The notes beneath the pieces were generated by a model that was not told the origin of the DNA, searched no databases, and saw only the letters and a list, made by a program, of their open reading frames with translations. A program made the position numbers and the translations under genes. A DNA stretch of 64,000 nt from Photobacterium gaetbulicola Gung47 (GTDB lineage: Bacteria > Pseudomonadota > Gammaproteobacteria > Enterobacterales > Vibrionaceae), in NCBI GenBank assembly GCA_000940995.1, contig CP005974.1, forward strand, positions 3,162,001 through 3,226,000. The letters are read 5' to 3'. Below, one piece after another: positions 53,161-63,129 of this stretch (the stretch's first letter is position 1; every line of letters starts with the position of its first letter).

Positions 53161-54275
53161 TATTCATCTAAAGCTTTTTTTATAAATTCAGAAGAAGATT
53201 CCCTTAGCAATTCAAGCTTATCATTCACTTTATTTTGATAATCAATTTTTTCTAGTTTCGAAAAATCTATATCATTAACATTATTGAATAACCTTCCTTC
53301 AATGCCAAGAGCATGCAATAAACTTTTTATTCTTGATATCCCTCTATTCTCATTAATTATACAAACAAATTCTTTTTCAAAAAGAATTGATAAGCATACA
53401 CAATGAAACGAATCAGTTATAACGACATCTGACTTTGCAATTTTATCTACCCACATATCAACAGGGTAAAAAGAATAATCAGCACCAGTTTTTTCAAGGT
53501 AAATATTTTCTACAGAATTAGAATAGGATTGAGAAACCTTATCAATAAATAATTTAAATTCTGCATCAACGTCTAATTTATAATAGACAACTTTATGATA
53601 TTTTAACTTAGATGTTACTGGCAATAATGATTGAAAGAACTCCCTTCCAACTAGTAATGTTGGATCCAATACATGTTCTGAAGTGACACCAAACGTTTCT
53701 TCACATATCGATACACCAGTATCTTCTCGTACAGAAATCGCCTTAAATTTTTCTAATTCTTTCTTTACAAGGTTTACCTTGTTGTTATATTTACTCTCCC
53801 ACTCAGAAACGCCAAAGCTAGCAGCATATGCCACCCTTCTCACATTGTCTGGTAGAAATGACAAAAAATAAAACATCATATTGTCGGTAGTATAAGCAGG
53901 CCTCCAAACTTGATCACTGCCAACGACAACAGCATCATATTCAAAATTATATCGTTTTAAATCATCACCTGTTGTAAATTTTTCATTTGATGTTTTTATC
54001 CAGTTATAGCGAAAGTAATCAAAGACCTCATTATTTTTAGCACCCTTTTGTTTTTTTTCACTTAATGGAGGCAATAGTTTTAATGCTCTCGCTACTTTTC
54101 CAAGATAAGTACGAAGTTGTCTTTTTAGTGTTTTACTGTCATCTTGTGGTATAAAGTCAATATGTTCAACATCATAACCAAGCGACTCAATATATTTAGC
54201 TAAAGAAGCGGCTTGTAAAACAGCCCCATAGTTATGTGTAGAATAATGAAAATTTAAAATTCCAACTTTTTTCAT
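53160..54275 (-). CDS. Polysaccharide pyruvyl transferase family protein
   Basis: A 371-residue protein of the WcaK/CsaB-like pyruvyl transferase family: N-terminal ILNFHYSTHNYGAVLQAASLAKYIESLGYDVEHIDF, VVGSDQVWRP, ISVREDTGVSICEE, HVLDPTLLV and C-terminal VVITDSFHCVCLSILF. Such enzymes add a pyruvate ketal from phosphoenolpyruvate to a sugar of the repeat, giving an acidic group. It is followed after two bases by a nitroreductase-like gene, a pairing seen in other capsule clusters. Confidence 0.88.
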   Translation of the reverse strand: MKKVGILNFHYSTHNYGAVLQAASLAKYIESLGYDVEHIDFIPQDDSKTLKRQLRTYLGKVARALKLLPPLSEKKQKGAKNNEVFDYFRYNWIKTSNEKFTTGDDLKRYNFEYDAVVVGSDQVWRPAYTTDNMMFYFLSFLPDNVRRVAYAASFGVSEWESKYNNKVNLVKKELEKFKAISVREDTGVSICEETFGVTSEHVLDPTLLVGREFFQSLLPVTSKLKYHKVVYYKLDVDAEFKLFIDKVSQSYSNSVENIYLEKTGADYSFYPVDMWVDKIAKSDVVITDSFHCVCLSILFEKEFVCIINENRGISRIKSLLHALGIEGRLFNNVNDIDFSKLEKIDYQNKVNDKLELLRESSSEFIKKALDE

Positions 54276-54277
54276 AA

Positions 54278-55249
54278 TTAATCATGTACCGTTAAAAATT
54301 CTTTATGATCTTTCCTAGGTGATTTAGCATATAACGCATCATCTTTAGGGTACCCGAAAGCTATAGCAACAATAACTTTTTCATTTAAAGGAATAAATGA
54401 TTCTTTTTTAAATTTATGTTCTACAACAAAAGAATTACACCAGTTTAAAGCACAGGAGCTTATTCCTTTAGAATGAAGAGAATAAATGAAATTCATAGCA
54501 AAAATTCCACCGTCAGTGAAAGCTTGATTTCTTTCGTTAGCTGAGTAAAAAGCTTTCAAATCACTTGTAATCAATGCAACATAAGGAATATTCTCGTTAA
54601 ACCCTCTATTTCCATTTTGAAAGGACAAAACTTTTTCTTTTTTGTCACCCGAAAAGATATGTACTTTCCAGTGCTGTCTGTTACAAACTGAAGGTGCTCT
54701 AATAGATTGGTTAATAACTTCTAAAATATCATCATGAGTAATTAATTGATTAGAAAAATTTCTGCATGAATGTCTTGTTTTTGAAAAGTCATCAAAGAAA
54801 TCAGAAAAATCTGTATTTATTTGAGGATAAGGAAGCACACCAGCTGCTGAAATTTTTTCATTTTGAAAGTCTTGCTCATCAATTTCTCTTAATGAAAACT
54901 GGATTTTTTCACTCAGAGCAATTGCTTTTACCCTATGAAATTCAACATAAGCCGATAGAGCACCTATTCCAAAATAATAAACATCTTCCTTAGTGTAGTT
55001 TGAACTCCACAACTTGAGATTTTCGCAAAGTCTTGGAACTACATCTTGGCCAAAGCCAGTTTTTGGTTCAGGTAAACTTAAAGCTTTTTCAATTCGATGC
55101 TTATCTTGAAGAATCCAAGCTTCTAGTTGCTTTTTATCCTTATTTTTAACTGATGACTTAGAGTAATACTTTTTAAAACTAATATAGTCTGAGATAAAAT
55201 TTAACTCTAATAATGACTTTTCAAGTAAATATTTTGCAAATTTTTTCAT
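54278..55249 (-). CDS. Nitroreductase-family protein in capsule cluster
   Basis: A 323-residue protein. The C-terminal ~190 residues are a nitroreductase-type FMN domain (KTRHSCRNFSN, IRAPSVCNRQHWKVHIF, FTDGGIFAMNFIYSLHSKGISSCALNW, VAIAFGYPKDD). The N-terminal ~130 residues are helical and basic, absent from short nitroreductases. The role in polysaccharide synthesis is not established; redox change of a sugar or of a pyruvyl group is possible. It lies between a pyruvyl transferase and a glycosyltransferase with gaps of one or two bases, so it belongs to the operon. Confidence 0.82.
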   Translation of the reverse strand: MKKFAKYLLEKSLLELNFISDYISFKKYYSKSSVKNKDKKQLEAWILQDKHRIEKALSLPEPKTGFGQDVVPRLCENLKLWSSNYTKEDVYYFGIGALSAYVEFHRVKAIALSEKIQFSLREIDEQDFQNEKISAAGVLPYPQINTDFSDFFDDFSKTRHSCRNFSNQLITHDDILEVINQSIRAPSVCNRQHWKVHIFSGDKKEKVLSFQNGNRGFNENIPYVALITSDLKAFYSANERNQAFTDGGIFAMNFIYSLHSKGISSCALNWCNSFVVEHKFKKESFIPLNEKVIVAIAFGYPKDDALYAKSPRKDHKEFLTVHD

Positions 55250-55250
55250 G

Positions 55251-56141
55251 TTAAGCTCTTAACTTCAAATACAAAATTTTTAAAACTGGCGTAGGGATAT
55301 ATATAATTAGTCTATAAAACAGTGACTTGAATAAAGTATTGAACTTTACTCTTTCAATCGTTTTTTTATACTTATACTTTTCACCATGAAGAAGCCATTT
55401 CTTTGCAAATGAAAAGCGTAAGCTATTAATATACGATTCATATTCTGGTTCTGATGAAAACCTCTCACCTTTATCAAAAGCAATAACTAAGGGGTGTTCA
55501 AGTTTCGGGTTGTAAATATCAGCACACCGACCAACCGCCTGTTTATCATATATTGCTCCAACATAACTTGATTTAGCAATCTTAAAGCTATTGTAAATTT
55601 TAGCCCAAAGATAACCATCTTCTCCATAGTGTATATCGTTCGGAAATTTCCCAATTTTAGAGAAAATCTCTTTCTTTATACAAATTGAAGAAGAGTTAAT
55701 AATTACATTATCTTTCGATAGTTGCTCATAATAATCATCGATCACATAATCATTAATTTCACGATTATGGTCACAGTTATCTAGGTTAAAAGTTGAACTG
55801 ACAACAAATGCACTACACTCTTCATAGCAATCAATTAACCTAACAAACTCACATAGAACATTTTTACGCCAGTAATCATCTGCATCTAAAAAGCAAACAT
55901 ATTCAGAGTTAGATAAATCAATACCTTTGTTTCTTGCGCTTGAAACGCCACCATTTTCTTTTTTTACAATATTTAATCTTGAATCTGAAATTCCGTTAAG
56001 AACATCGATACTTGAATCAGTTGAACCATCATCAATCACTATTATTTCAAAATCTTGATAGCTTTGTTCTATTACTGAATCCACACACCTTTTTATATAC
56101 TTTTCTTTGTTATAAAGAGGTATAACAACACTTAACTTCAT
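55251..56141 (-). CDS. Family 2 glycosyltransferase
   Basis: A 296-residue GT-A transferase: LSVVIPLYNKEKYIKRCVDSVIEQSYQDFEIIVIDDGSTDSSI, then VSSARNKGIDLSNSEYVCFLDADDYW with the DxDD metal motif, and GEDGYLWAKIY. It differs from the other GT2 gene and would add a second sugar. It lies 16 bases downstream of wecC and is the first of the AT-rich group. Confidence 0.9.
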   Translation of the reverse strand: MKLSVVIPLYNKEKYIKRCVDSVIEQSYQDFEIIVIDDGSTDSSIDVLNGISDSRLNIVKKENGGVSSARNKGIDLSNSEYVCFLDADDYWRKNVLCEFVRLIDCYEECSAFVVSSTFNLDNCDHNREINDYVIDDYYEQLSKDNVIINSSSICIKKEIFSKIGKFPNDIHYGEDGYLWAKIYNSFKIAKSSYVGAIYDKQAVGRCADIYNPKLEHPLVIAFDKGERFSSEPEYESYINSLRFSFAKKWLLHGEKYKYKKTIERVKFNTLFKSLFYRLIIYIPTPVLKILYLKLRA

Positions 56142-56157
56142 CTATAGTACCTGATAT

Positions 56158-57420
56158 TTATACCCAAGTTCCTTTTGTATCAATAATGTACCCGTTCCTC
56201 AAATCTTTATTTTTAAACTCTTTATGATCAACTAGTAAAACTTTTATATCCGCCTCTAATTCCGCAGTATTATAATCGACTAACTCGAAGTCATTTGCAT
56301 TCAATGACTCTATATTAGGTTCAACCGCAACCACACGCCCTTTATGAATTTTGCTAATCATATTAGTAATATACATCGCAGGACTCTCACGTAAATCATC
56401 AATATCAGCTTTAAAAGCCAAACCATAACAAGCTATTGTTATGTCTCTTGAAGTCTTCGATGGATTTTCTAGTAAAAAGTCAGCAATTGCCATTTTTACT
56501 TTACTAATTACCCACTCTGGCTTTCCATCATTCACTTTACGGGCTGTGTGAATGATTTTCGCTTCTTCCGGCGTTTTTGAAACAATAAACCAAGGGTCAA
56601 CAGCAATACAATGACCACCAACCCCAGGCCCTGGTTGAAGAATGTTTACACGAGGATGGCGGTTTGCTAATGCAATAAGTTCCCATACGTTAATATCTAA
56701 TTTATCACAAATAATCGATAATTCATTTGCAAATGCTATTTGAACATCACGAGAGCTATTTTCTGTCAATTTAGCCATCTCTGCTGTTCGAGAATTTGTT
56801 ACGACACACTCACCTTTAACAAAAGTCTTATATAACTCAACTGAACGCTCAGAACACCGTACTGACATACCACCAATGACACGATCATTTTCTACTAACT
56901 CACGCACAACATGTCCTGGTAGAACACGTTCAGGACAATGGGCAATATTGATATCAGCTTCTTCACCATGTGTTTGTGGAAAAGTCAGATCTTTGCGTGA
57001 CTCTGCTAGCCAAACCGCCATTTGCTCTGTAGCGCCAACAGGTGAGGTCGACTCAAGAATAACCAGGTCACCCTTCTTTAATACTGGAGCAATTGCCTTA
57101 CTCGCTGCTTCAATGTATGAAAGGTCTGGCGCTGGTACTTCACCTTCTGCGCAAGGTAAGAAAGGCGTTGGCACTGCAATTAAAAACGCATCCGCTGGTT
57201 CCGGAGTTGTTACTGCTTTTAAATAGCCTTCGCTCACTGCAGCACTCACGATCATATCAAGGTCCGGTTCAACGATGTGAATTTTACCTTGATTAATAGT
57301 GTCAACTGCATGTTGGCTAACATCAACACCAATCACTTTTTTCTTACGTGAAGCAAACATCGCTGCTGTTGGCAGACCAATATAACCTAATCCAACAACG
57401 GAAACTGTTTCGAAAGACAT
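56158..57420 (-). CDS. wecC: UDP-N-acetyl-D-mannosamine dehydrogenase
   Basis: A 420-residue NAD-dependent enzyme that oxidises UDP-ManNAc to UDP-ManNAcA. The Rossmann start is VSVVGLGYIGLPTAAMFASR; the central part has ESTSPVGAT, HCPERVLPG and TAEMAKLTENSSRDVQIAFANEL, then GPGVGGHCIAVDPWF with the catalytic Cys, and AFKADIDDLRESPA. Length and motifs match E. coli WecC. It follows wecB after 33 bases and provides the acidic sugar for WecG. Confidence 0.95.
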   Translation of the reverse strand: MSFETVSVVGLGYIGLPTAAMFASRKKKVIGVDVSQHAVDTINQGKIHIVEPDLDMIVSAAVSEGYLKAVTTPEPADAFLIAVPTPFLPCAEGEVPAPDLSYIEAASKAIAPVLKKGDLVILESTSPVGATEQMAVWLAESRKDLTFPQTHGEEADINIAHCPERVLPGHVVRELVENDRVIGGMSVRCSERSVELYKTFVKGECVVTNSRTAEMAKLTENSSRDVQIAFANELSIICDKLDINVWELIALANRHPRVNILQPGPGVGGHCIAVDPWFIVSKTPEEAKIIHTARKVNDGKPEWVISKVKMAIADFLLENPSKTSRDITIACYGLAFKADIDDLRESPAMYITNMISKIHKGRVVAVEPNIESLNANDFELVDYNTAELEADIKVLLVDHKEFKNKDLRNGYIIDTKGTWV

Positions 57421-57453
57421 GTTTATTCCTTTGATTTTATCTTAACTTAAAAT

Positions 57454-58581
57454 TTATTTCGCTAATTCTTCAAGAATACGCTGACATGCTTTACCATCGC
57501 CATATGGATTATGGGCATAACTCATTGCTTGGTAAGCTTCAGTATCAGAAAGCAGTACATTTAGTTGATGGGTAATTTTCTCGATATCTGTACCGACTAA
57601 CTTCACAGTTCCAGCAGCTACAGCTTCTGGTCTTTCAGTCGTATCTCGCATCACTAGCACAGGCTTACCCAGTGAAGGGGCTTCTTCTTGAATACCGCCA
57701 GAGTCAGTCAAAATGATATGAGCACGGCTCATAAGATAGATAAACGGTAAATACTGCTGAGGCTCAATCAGATGAATATTACCAACACCAGATAAGATGC
57801 GATTCACTGGTTCACGAACATTTGGATTTAAGTGAACTGGGTATATAATTTGGCTTTCTGGGTGCGCTATTGCTGTTTCAGCAAGAGCCTGGCAAATACG
57901 CTCAAAACCACCACCAAAACTTTCACGGCGGTGCCCTGTCACTAAAATCAGTTTTTTATTCTCATCTAAGAAAGGAAATTGAGCGGCTAATGTTGAATTT
58001 AAATCTTCGTCAGTCTCAATCTTATCTTTTACCATAAATAGAGCATCAATAACCGTATTTCCAGTCACTGAGATATTTGATGGATTGTAGTTTTCTTTAA
58101 TTAGGTTCTGCTTTGACGTATCTGTCGGAGCGAAGTGATACTTTGTTAAAGCCCCCGTTAGCTTACGGTTTGCTTCTTCTGGCCAAGGAGAATAGATATT
58201 ACCTGTACGAAGTCCTGCTTCTACATGACCAACTGCGATTTGCTCATAATATGAAGCTAAGCTTGATGCAAATGTAGTAGCTGTATCACCATGAACTAAA
58301 ACAACATCTGGTTTGAATTCTTGCAAAACAGGCTTTAGTTCAAGCAAAATTCGTGATGTCACATCATTTAGTGTTTGCCCAGATTTCATCAAATTCAGAT
58401 CAAAGTCCGGCTTAATTTCAAATAGATCAAGTACTTGGTCAAGCATCTCACGGTGCTGAGCTGTAACACACACTTTTGCTTCAAAACGGTCATCTCCAGC
58501 CAGTGCATGAACTAGCGGAGCCATTTTAATTGCTTCAGGTCTAGTGCCAAAAACAGTGAGAACACGTTTTCTTACTTTCAT
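57454..58581 (-). CDS. wecB: UDP-N-acetylglucosamine 2-epimerase (non-hydrolysing)
   Basis: A 375-residue enzyme interconverting UDP-GlcNAc and UDP-ManNAc. From ATG 58581, with GGGA just upstream, it starts [23 protein letters not shown]; the ATGs at 58590 and 58593 have no ribosome-binding site. Other marks are [38 protein letters not shown] and [30 protein letters not shown]. It lies just after an intrinsic terminator that follows wzc, so transcription probably depends on antitermination or readthrough. Confidence 0.95.
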   Translation of the reverse strand: MKVRKRVLTVFGTRPEAIKMAPLVHALAGDDRFEAKVCVTAQHREMLDQVLDLFEIKPDFDLNLMKSGQTLNDVTSRILLELKPVLQEFKPDVVLVHGDTATTFASSLASYYEQIAVGHVEAGLRTGNIYSPWPEEANRKLTGALTKYHFAPTDTSKQNLIKENYNPSNISVTGNTVIDALFMVKDKIETDEDLNSTLAAQFPFLDENKKLILVTGHRRESFGGGFERICQALAETAIAHPESQIIYPVHLNPNVREPVNRILSGVGNIHLIEPQQYLPFIYLMSRAHIILTDSGGIQEEAPSLGKPVLVMRDTTERPEAVAAGTVKLVGTDIEKITHQLNVLLSDTEAYQAMSYAHNPYGDGKACQRILEELAK

Positions 58582-58614
58582 AAATCCCATCATTTTAAAA
58601 TAAATGCATCTGTA

Positions 58615-58640
58615 AAAATGGCGTCAACTGACGCCATTTT
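58615..58640 (-). terminator. Intrinsic terminator/attenuator between wzc and wecB
   Basis: AAAATGGCGTCA and TGACGCCATTTT form a near-perfect palindrome, followed on the minus strand by a T run. It lies between wzc and wecB in a single-direction operon with an ops element upstream, so it likely limits expression of the downstream sugar genes relative to wza and wzc. Confidence 0.85.
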
Positions 58641-58649
58641 ATTGTTTAC

Positions 58650-60812
58650 TCATTTCGATTCGCTATAGCTGTAATTATAATAACCATAATTACCTCCATA
58701 ATAGCTACTTGCTTTTCGTACAACGGCGTTTAATATAAACCCTTTAACTTCGATTCCATTCTGCTCAAAGCGCTGTTTAGCAATATCTATTTCTTTTACG
58801 GCATTTTGACCAAACCTACCAACGATCAATGTTGTTCCGGCATGCGCTCCAACAATTGCAGGGTCAGTGACAGCCAAAATTGGTGGTGTATCAACGATCA
58901 CTAAATCATAGTTTTCAGACGCCCAATCCATCAACTGTTTAAAACGAGGATGCATAAGCAACTCTGAAGGGTTTGGTGGCACATCACCCCGCCCTATAAA
59001 ATCCATACCTTCAACACCAGGTTTTTTTATTAACTGCTCTATGGATAACTGCCCACTTAAATAGCTTGATAATCCTGGTTTCGCCTCAACTGCCATTTGT
59101 TTTTCCATTCGACCTTTGCGCATATCTGCATCTATAACCAGAACTTTTTGACCTGATTTTGCTATAACAGCAGCCATGTTTGCGGATACAAATGACTTAC
59201 CAATACCAGGGCTTGGGCCTGATATCATTAAAACATTGTTTTTTGCTTCCATCATAGCAAAATGCAAACTTGTACGCAGACTTCGCAATGCTTCAATAGA
59301 TAAATCGGCAGGATTAGAAATAGCCAATAAAGTATCATTTACATTTAGAGCTTTTTTACCTTTTTGCTTTTTCTCTAGTTCAACCTGCCAATCTGACATC
59401 GGTATGCTGGCATAAACAGGTAAACCTATAGCTTCAATTTCATCAGGGTTTTCTACACCGCGATTGAAAGCTGCTCTTAAAAACGCAACCCCAATAGAAG
59501 TTATGGCGCCTATAATTAGTGCCAATACAACAATTAAAGGCTTTCTTGGTTCAACTGGTGCTGAATGAGCCTGTGCTGAGTCTAAAATTCGTACATTACC
59601 AACAGTACTTGCTTTTACAATATTGAGCTCTTGTACTTTGCTAAGTAATTGAAGATATATCTGTTGATTAACCTCAACGTCTCGTGTCATTCGTAGAATT
59701 TCACGCTGGGTTTTTGGTAGTCTTTGAATCTGCCTATTTAGTCGCTCTCTCTCATGTAATAACGTTTTTCTTTTATCTAAAAGCGATACATACGCTGGAT
59801 GCTCTTTAGTAAACCTTTGAGATATTTCACTTTCTTTAAATGTTAATTCATTTAATTGAGATTCCAGCTTAACCATAACGTCTAAAGTTGACTTGGCTTC
59901 TAAACCCAAGTCAATTGACTCGTTATCTTGACGGAATTGATTTAACACATCCTCGGCATTCGTTAGCTGCGCTTTTATATCTGGAAGATGATTGCTTAAA
60001 AATTGAAGGCTGTTTTCAGCCTCTTCTGAATTTCTTTCAACATTTTGTATGAAATAATTATTACTTATATCATTCAGAATATTTTCAATTTCAGACTTAT
60101 TTTCACCTGTAAAAGTTAGCTGCAGGATGCCTGTCTGCTTCCCTCGCTCAGTTATTAACAAGTTACTTTGTAAGTATTGAATAGCATCGAGTTTGGAACG
60201 CTTACTAATTTTAAATAAATCACCTTCACTAGCATCAATTTTAGTAATTAAAATATTAAAATTTTCGTCGTTACTTTTTGCTAATTTACCTACTTCTCCT
60301 TCAAGAATTTTTGTTCCATCTTCAGATAATAGTTGAAATTTATTGATGTTATTTTCATCGATTCTTATTAAAAGATTCTCTTTACTATTTTCCATTTCAA
60401 AATAAGAAACTTCAATATAACTAGAATCACCTTTTAACCTTGATATCCCCTTACCGATTATTGGCATAAATTTTGGCGATACAACAGTCGTTAAATTAAG
60501 TTTATCAACTGTTTCCCCCAAAATCATTCGAGATTTTATTATCTCAACTTCTGTAGTTGATGATGACTCGGTCGAAAACAATTCACCCATTTCACCTAGG
60601 CTTGGCAAACCTGAGCTTTTGGTTTCAACTTGAATCAATGCATCCGCTTTATATATTGGAGTACTTAACATTGCATAAAGAATACCAGCAACACAAAAAA
60701 TTAGAGTGATTGCAATGATACTCCAACGATTATCTATTAATATTCCAAATATCTTCCCCAACTCTATCTCATCGGGGTTGTTTTTACTTTGTAAACTTGG
60801 GTTAATACTCAT
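58650..60812 (-). CDS. wzc: Capsule chain-length/export tyrosine kinase
   Basis: A 720-residue inner-membrane polysaccharide co-polymerase of the Wzc type. The Wzz domain follows the first helix (RWSIIAITLIFCVAGILYAML, ~29-50), a long periplasmic coiled part reaches ~420, and the second helix is followed by the BY-kinase domain: Walker A SGPSPGIGKS (~532), Walker A' VLVIDADMRKG, Walker B DLVIVDTPP. The C-terminal tail carries seven Tyr (YYGGNYGYYNYSY) for autophosphorylation. It works with Wza in export. The usual wzb between wza and wzc is missing; only 30 bases separate them. Confidence 0.95.
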   Translation of the reverse strand: MSINPSLQSKNNPDEIELGKIFGILIDNRWSIIAITLIFCVAGILYAMLSTPIYKADALIQVETKSSGLPSLGEMGELFSTESSSTTEVEIIKSRMILGETVDKLNLTTVVSPKFMPIIGKGISRLKGDSSYIEVSYFEMENSKENLLIRIDENNINKFQLLSEDGTKILEGEVGKLAKSNDENFNILITKIDASEGDLFKISKRSKLDAIQYLQSNLLITERGKQTGILQLTFTGENKSEIENILNDISNNYFIQNVERNSEEAENSLQFLSNHLPDIKAQLTNAEDVLNQFRQDNESIDLGLEAKSTLDVMVKLESQLNELTFKESEISQRFTKEHPAYVSLLDKRKTLLHERERLNRQIQRLPKTQREILRMTRDVEVNQQIYLQLLSKVQELNIVKASTVGNVRILDSAQAHSAPVEPRKPLIVVLALIIGAITSIGVAFLRAAFNRGVENPDEIEAIGLPVYASIPMSDWQVELEKKQKGKKALNVNDTLLAISNPADLSIEALRSLRTSLHFAMMEAKNNVLMISGPSPGIGKSFVSANMAAVIAKSGQKVLVIDADMRKGRMEKQMAVEAKPGLSSYLSGQLSIEQLIKKPGVEGMDFIGRGDVPPNPSELLMHPRFKQLMDWASENYDLVIVDTPPILAVTDPAIVGAHAGTTLIVGRFGQNAVKEIDIAKQRFEQNGIEVKGFILNAVVRKASSYYGGNYGYYNYSYSESK

Positions 60813-60842
60813 AAATTTTCGATCATTTAATTATTTCAAAGA

Positions 60843-61973
60843 CTATGGCCAATTTCTAACCCGCAGTACACCTTCAGTTAATTCATTAAACCCACTTATT
60901 GTTGGTATTAACTGAGATACAACACGATTCCACCTAGTAATTGGAGCAGCAGTAACATAAACGATATCATAAGGCTGAAGTTCGAATTCAGTTCCAATAA
61001 CAAGTGCAGAAGCATCCTGGATGTCTAATTGGTATATATCAGCTTTTGCTGAATTTTGCTCAGAATTATTATTACTACGAATGACAAACACTCCAGTAGC
61101 GTCTGCAGATAACTGATTAATACCACCAACATTACTTAGTGCCTCAGTTAAACTCATGCCAGCCCGATCTATTTTCAACAACTTAGGATCGTTTACCTCT
61201 CCCATCACAAATACTTTTTGATTATCATTACGAGGTACATGCACTATGTCACCTGGTCGCAACAAGCGATTCTGAGTCAAATCACCTCTCTGCATCAAGG
61301 CATATAACGATAAAATTTCTTCGTTGCCCTGACGTGTCAATGTCACATTCCTCCAATCAGCATCTGCAGCCAAACCACCAGCAGAGTTAATTGCATCAAG
61401 AAGTGTCAGCGGTACATTGGTTATAGGTTGCTGTCCAGGTTTGTTTATTTCACCCGTAACATAAGTTTTTTGAGAGCGGAAAGAAGCTACATTAACATCC
61501 ACTTGTGGACTTTCAATGTATGCAGCAAGCCGCTCAGCTATTTCCTTACGTACTTCAGTGACTGTTTTACCACCTACTTTAACCGAGCCGATATAAGGAT
61601 AAAAAATGCTCCCATCAGCATGTACCCAGTTACCGGCCTCTGTTGAGCTGCGGTAAGAGCCAGCAGGGATTGTCAACTCAGGATGGTCCCAAATAGTGAT
61701 ATTCAAAATATCACCAGGACCGATTCGATATTGGTAACGTGCAATTTCCGCATCAAGCGCTGCATTGGTCTGGGAATATACTCTTGGCGATTTAAACTGA
61801 TTTACTTTACTTGCAGTAAGAGGGTAGACATTAATTTGCTGTGACAGTTCTTGCTCATCACCTGTTGAGACAACAGTTTTGTCATCTACACTCAAATGTG
61901 AACCAGGCACTGTACAACCCGCTAGCATGGCCGTCGCCATGGTGCTGATTAGAAGCTTCTTAGTGAAATGCAT
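60843..61973 (-). CDS. wza: Outer-membrane polysaccharide export lipoprotein
   Basis: A 376-residue lipoprotein (MLAGC, Cys20) of the Wza family. It has the polysaccharide export domain ([20 protein letters not shown]..., [23 protein letters not shown]) and SLBB-type repeats ([27 protein letters not shown]), and ends with the C-terminal helix [18 protein letters not shown] that forms the barrel through the outer membrane. It forms an octameric channel in E. coli. It is the first gene of the capsule operon, about 240 bases after the ops element. Confidence 0.95.
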   Translation of the reverse strand: MHFTKKLLISTMATAMLAGCTVPGSHLSVDDKTVVSTGDEQELSQQINVYPLTASKVNQFKSPRVYSQTNAALDAEIARYQYRIGPGDILNITIWDHPELTIPAGSYRSSTEAGNWVHADGSIFYPYIGSVKVGGKTVTEVRKEIAERLAAYIESPQVDVNVASFRSQKTYVTGEINKPGQQPITNVPLTLLDAINSAGGLAADADWRNVTLTRQGNEEILSLYALMQRGDLTQNRLLRPGDIVHVPRNDNQKVFVMGEVNDPKLLKIDRAGMSLTEALSNVGGINQLSADATGVFVIRSNNNSEQNSAKADIYQLDIQDASALVIGTEFELQPYDIVYVTAAPITRWNRVVSQLIPTISGFNELTEGVLRVRNWP

Positions 61974-62744
61974 ATTTGTTTATACGTATAAAATTAAAAC
62001 AACAACCTATGAGAAGGTCAGTGTAAAGATGAGGGAATAGTTGGTATCTGTAACCCGACTATAGGAAGAAATCAAGTAACCTTACTCTACGCAACTACGC
62101 AACTACCGTGGGGAACTTGTCCCTTCTGATTGTACTAATGCGAAGACAAATAAACCGACGAAAACGCACCTGAAAGAGTTAGGGCTTATCAGCTGTTAGC
62201 TTGCATTTTGACATGCTACCGCCCTTAGGTTGTGGTTCCCAATGACCGTAGATTAACAATTTTGAAGCTTTTTTATACTCAATGGCCAGAGATACCGCTC
62301 TGAGCGTTCTCTTCATCTCAGGTGAGAGGTGACCATAAAAAAGTGTCAGTCATTTTACAACGAATCACTTTTGATAGGAATATGAATTTTGTAGCTTAAT
62401 TTCAGAAATTCTTAAATAAACCCCTTTATGGTGCTGTTTTTTAATGTTTTTATCCACATTCAGAACCTTTCAAAAACATTATAAAACCGCCATAGGCCAT
62501 GTAGCACATCTAAATCACCCTTGGTATGTTCTTATAAGTAAGCTCATCCATTATTTTTGGGAACAAGCTCTCTTTTTGACACTCCTGAGTTTAAGAAAAG
62601 AGAAAAGTCTTTTGTGACAATTAGCTAGATGCATTGCGGAAATCTGTTAATCGCCATATTATTGCATAGAGAGCAACTAATGCTTGTTTTAGGTTTTTTT
62701 ATGAAACCTTTTAATAACCTATTAATTACAAGTAAGGGAATGGG
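61974..62744. promoter_or_regulatory. Divergent control region, wza operon / yjb operon
   Basis: A 771-bp gene-free stretch. On the minus strand the wza leader contains an ops element (62212-62223) and a short tandem repeat (TAGTTGCG twice, near 62090-62110). A TATAAA box at ~62270-62275 on the minus strand is a possible -10 hexamer for the capsule transcript, but the matching -35 is poor. On the plus strand, AGGTTT/AAACCT (62691-62709) forms a small hairpin shortly before yjbE. No small gene is supported. Confidence 0.6.
62212..62223 (-). promoter_or_regulatory. ops element (RfaH/NusG-paralogue recruitment site)
   Basis: On the minus strand the bases read GGCGGTAGCATG, matching the ops consensus GGCGGTAGCGTG at 11 of 12 positions. 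It is in the leader of wza, about 240 bases upstream of its start, where ops/JUMPstart elements lie in enterobacterial capsule and LPS operons. It would load RfaH onto RNA polymerase and allow passage through the internal terminators of this long operon. Confidence 0.88.
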
Positions 62745-63044
62745 ATGAAAAAAACATTAGCGCTACTTGCCGCCCTATCGATGGCAAGCACGGCATTTGC
62801 TGCCACTGAAACGGGTGCTACTGCAGGTACTGCCGGCGGTTCAAGTGCAGGAGCTTCAGTTACAGGTGCAACAACCGCATCAACCGGTGCAGCCGCGGGT
62901 ACTGCAGGTGCTACAGCGGCAGCGGCAGGTGGTATTACCGCTACAACGGTCGCCGTTGCTTCTGCGGTTGCGGTTGCGGGTGTTGCAGCAGCAAGCTCTG
63001 GCGGTAACAGTAATACAACAACTGTTTCAGCGCAGCAAGGCTAA
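62745..63044 (+). CDS. yjbE: YjbE-like exported Ala/Gly/Thr-rich protein
   Basis: A 99-residue protein with a signal peptide (MKKTLALLAALSMASTAFA) and a low-complexity mature part of Ala, Thr, Gly and Ser (GATAGTAGGSSAGASVTGATT..., then a hydrophobic ATTVAVASAVAVAGVAAAS stretch and SSGGNSNTTT). This matches YjbE, first gene of the yjbEFGH exopolysaccharide operon of E. coli. AAGGGA precedes the start. A terminator follows, so yjbE may be made in excess over the later genes. Function in exopolysaccharide assembly is unclear. Confidence 0.8.
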   Translation: MKKTLALLAALSMASTAFAATETGATAGTAGGSSAGASVTGATTASTGAAAGTAGATAAAAGGITATTVAVASAVAVAGVAAASSGGNSNTTTVSAQQG

Positions 63045-63129
63045 TAAGTCTGGCTACTGAATTTATTAGATCGGCATCTGATTAACTGTCCAGTAGCGGT
63101 TTAAGTATTCAGTAGTCACCAACTCATAG

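Noticed and set aside
62745..63060. Alternative frame over yjbE rich in Gln, Leu and Val
   Set aside because: It is the frame-shifted reading of the low-complexity yjbE gene, which has the signal peptide and ribosome-binding site.
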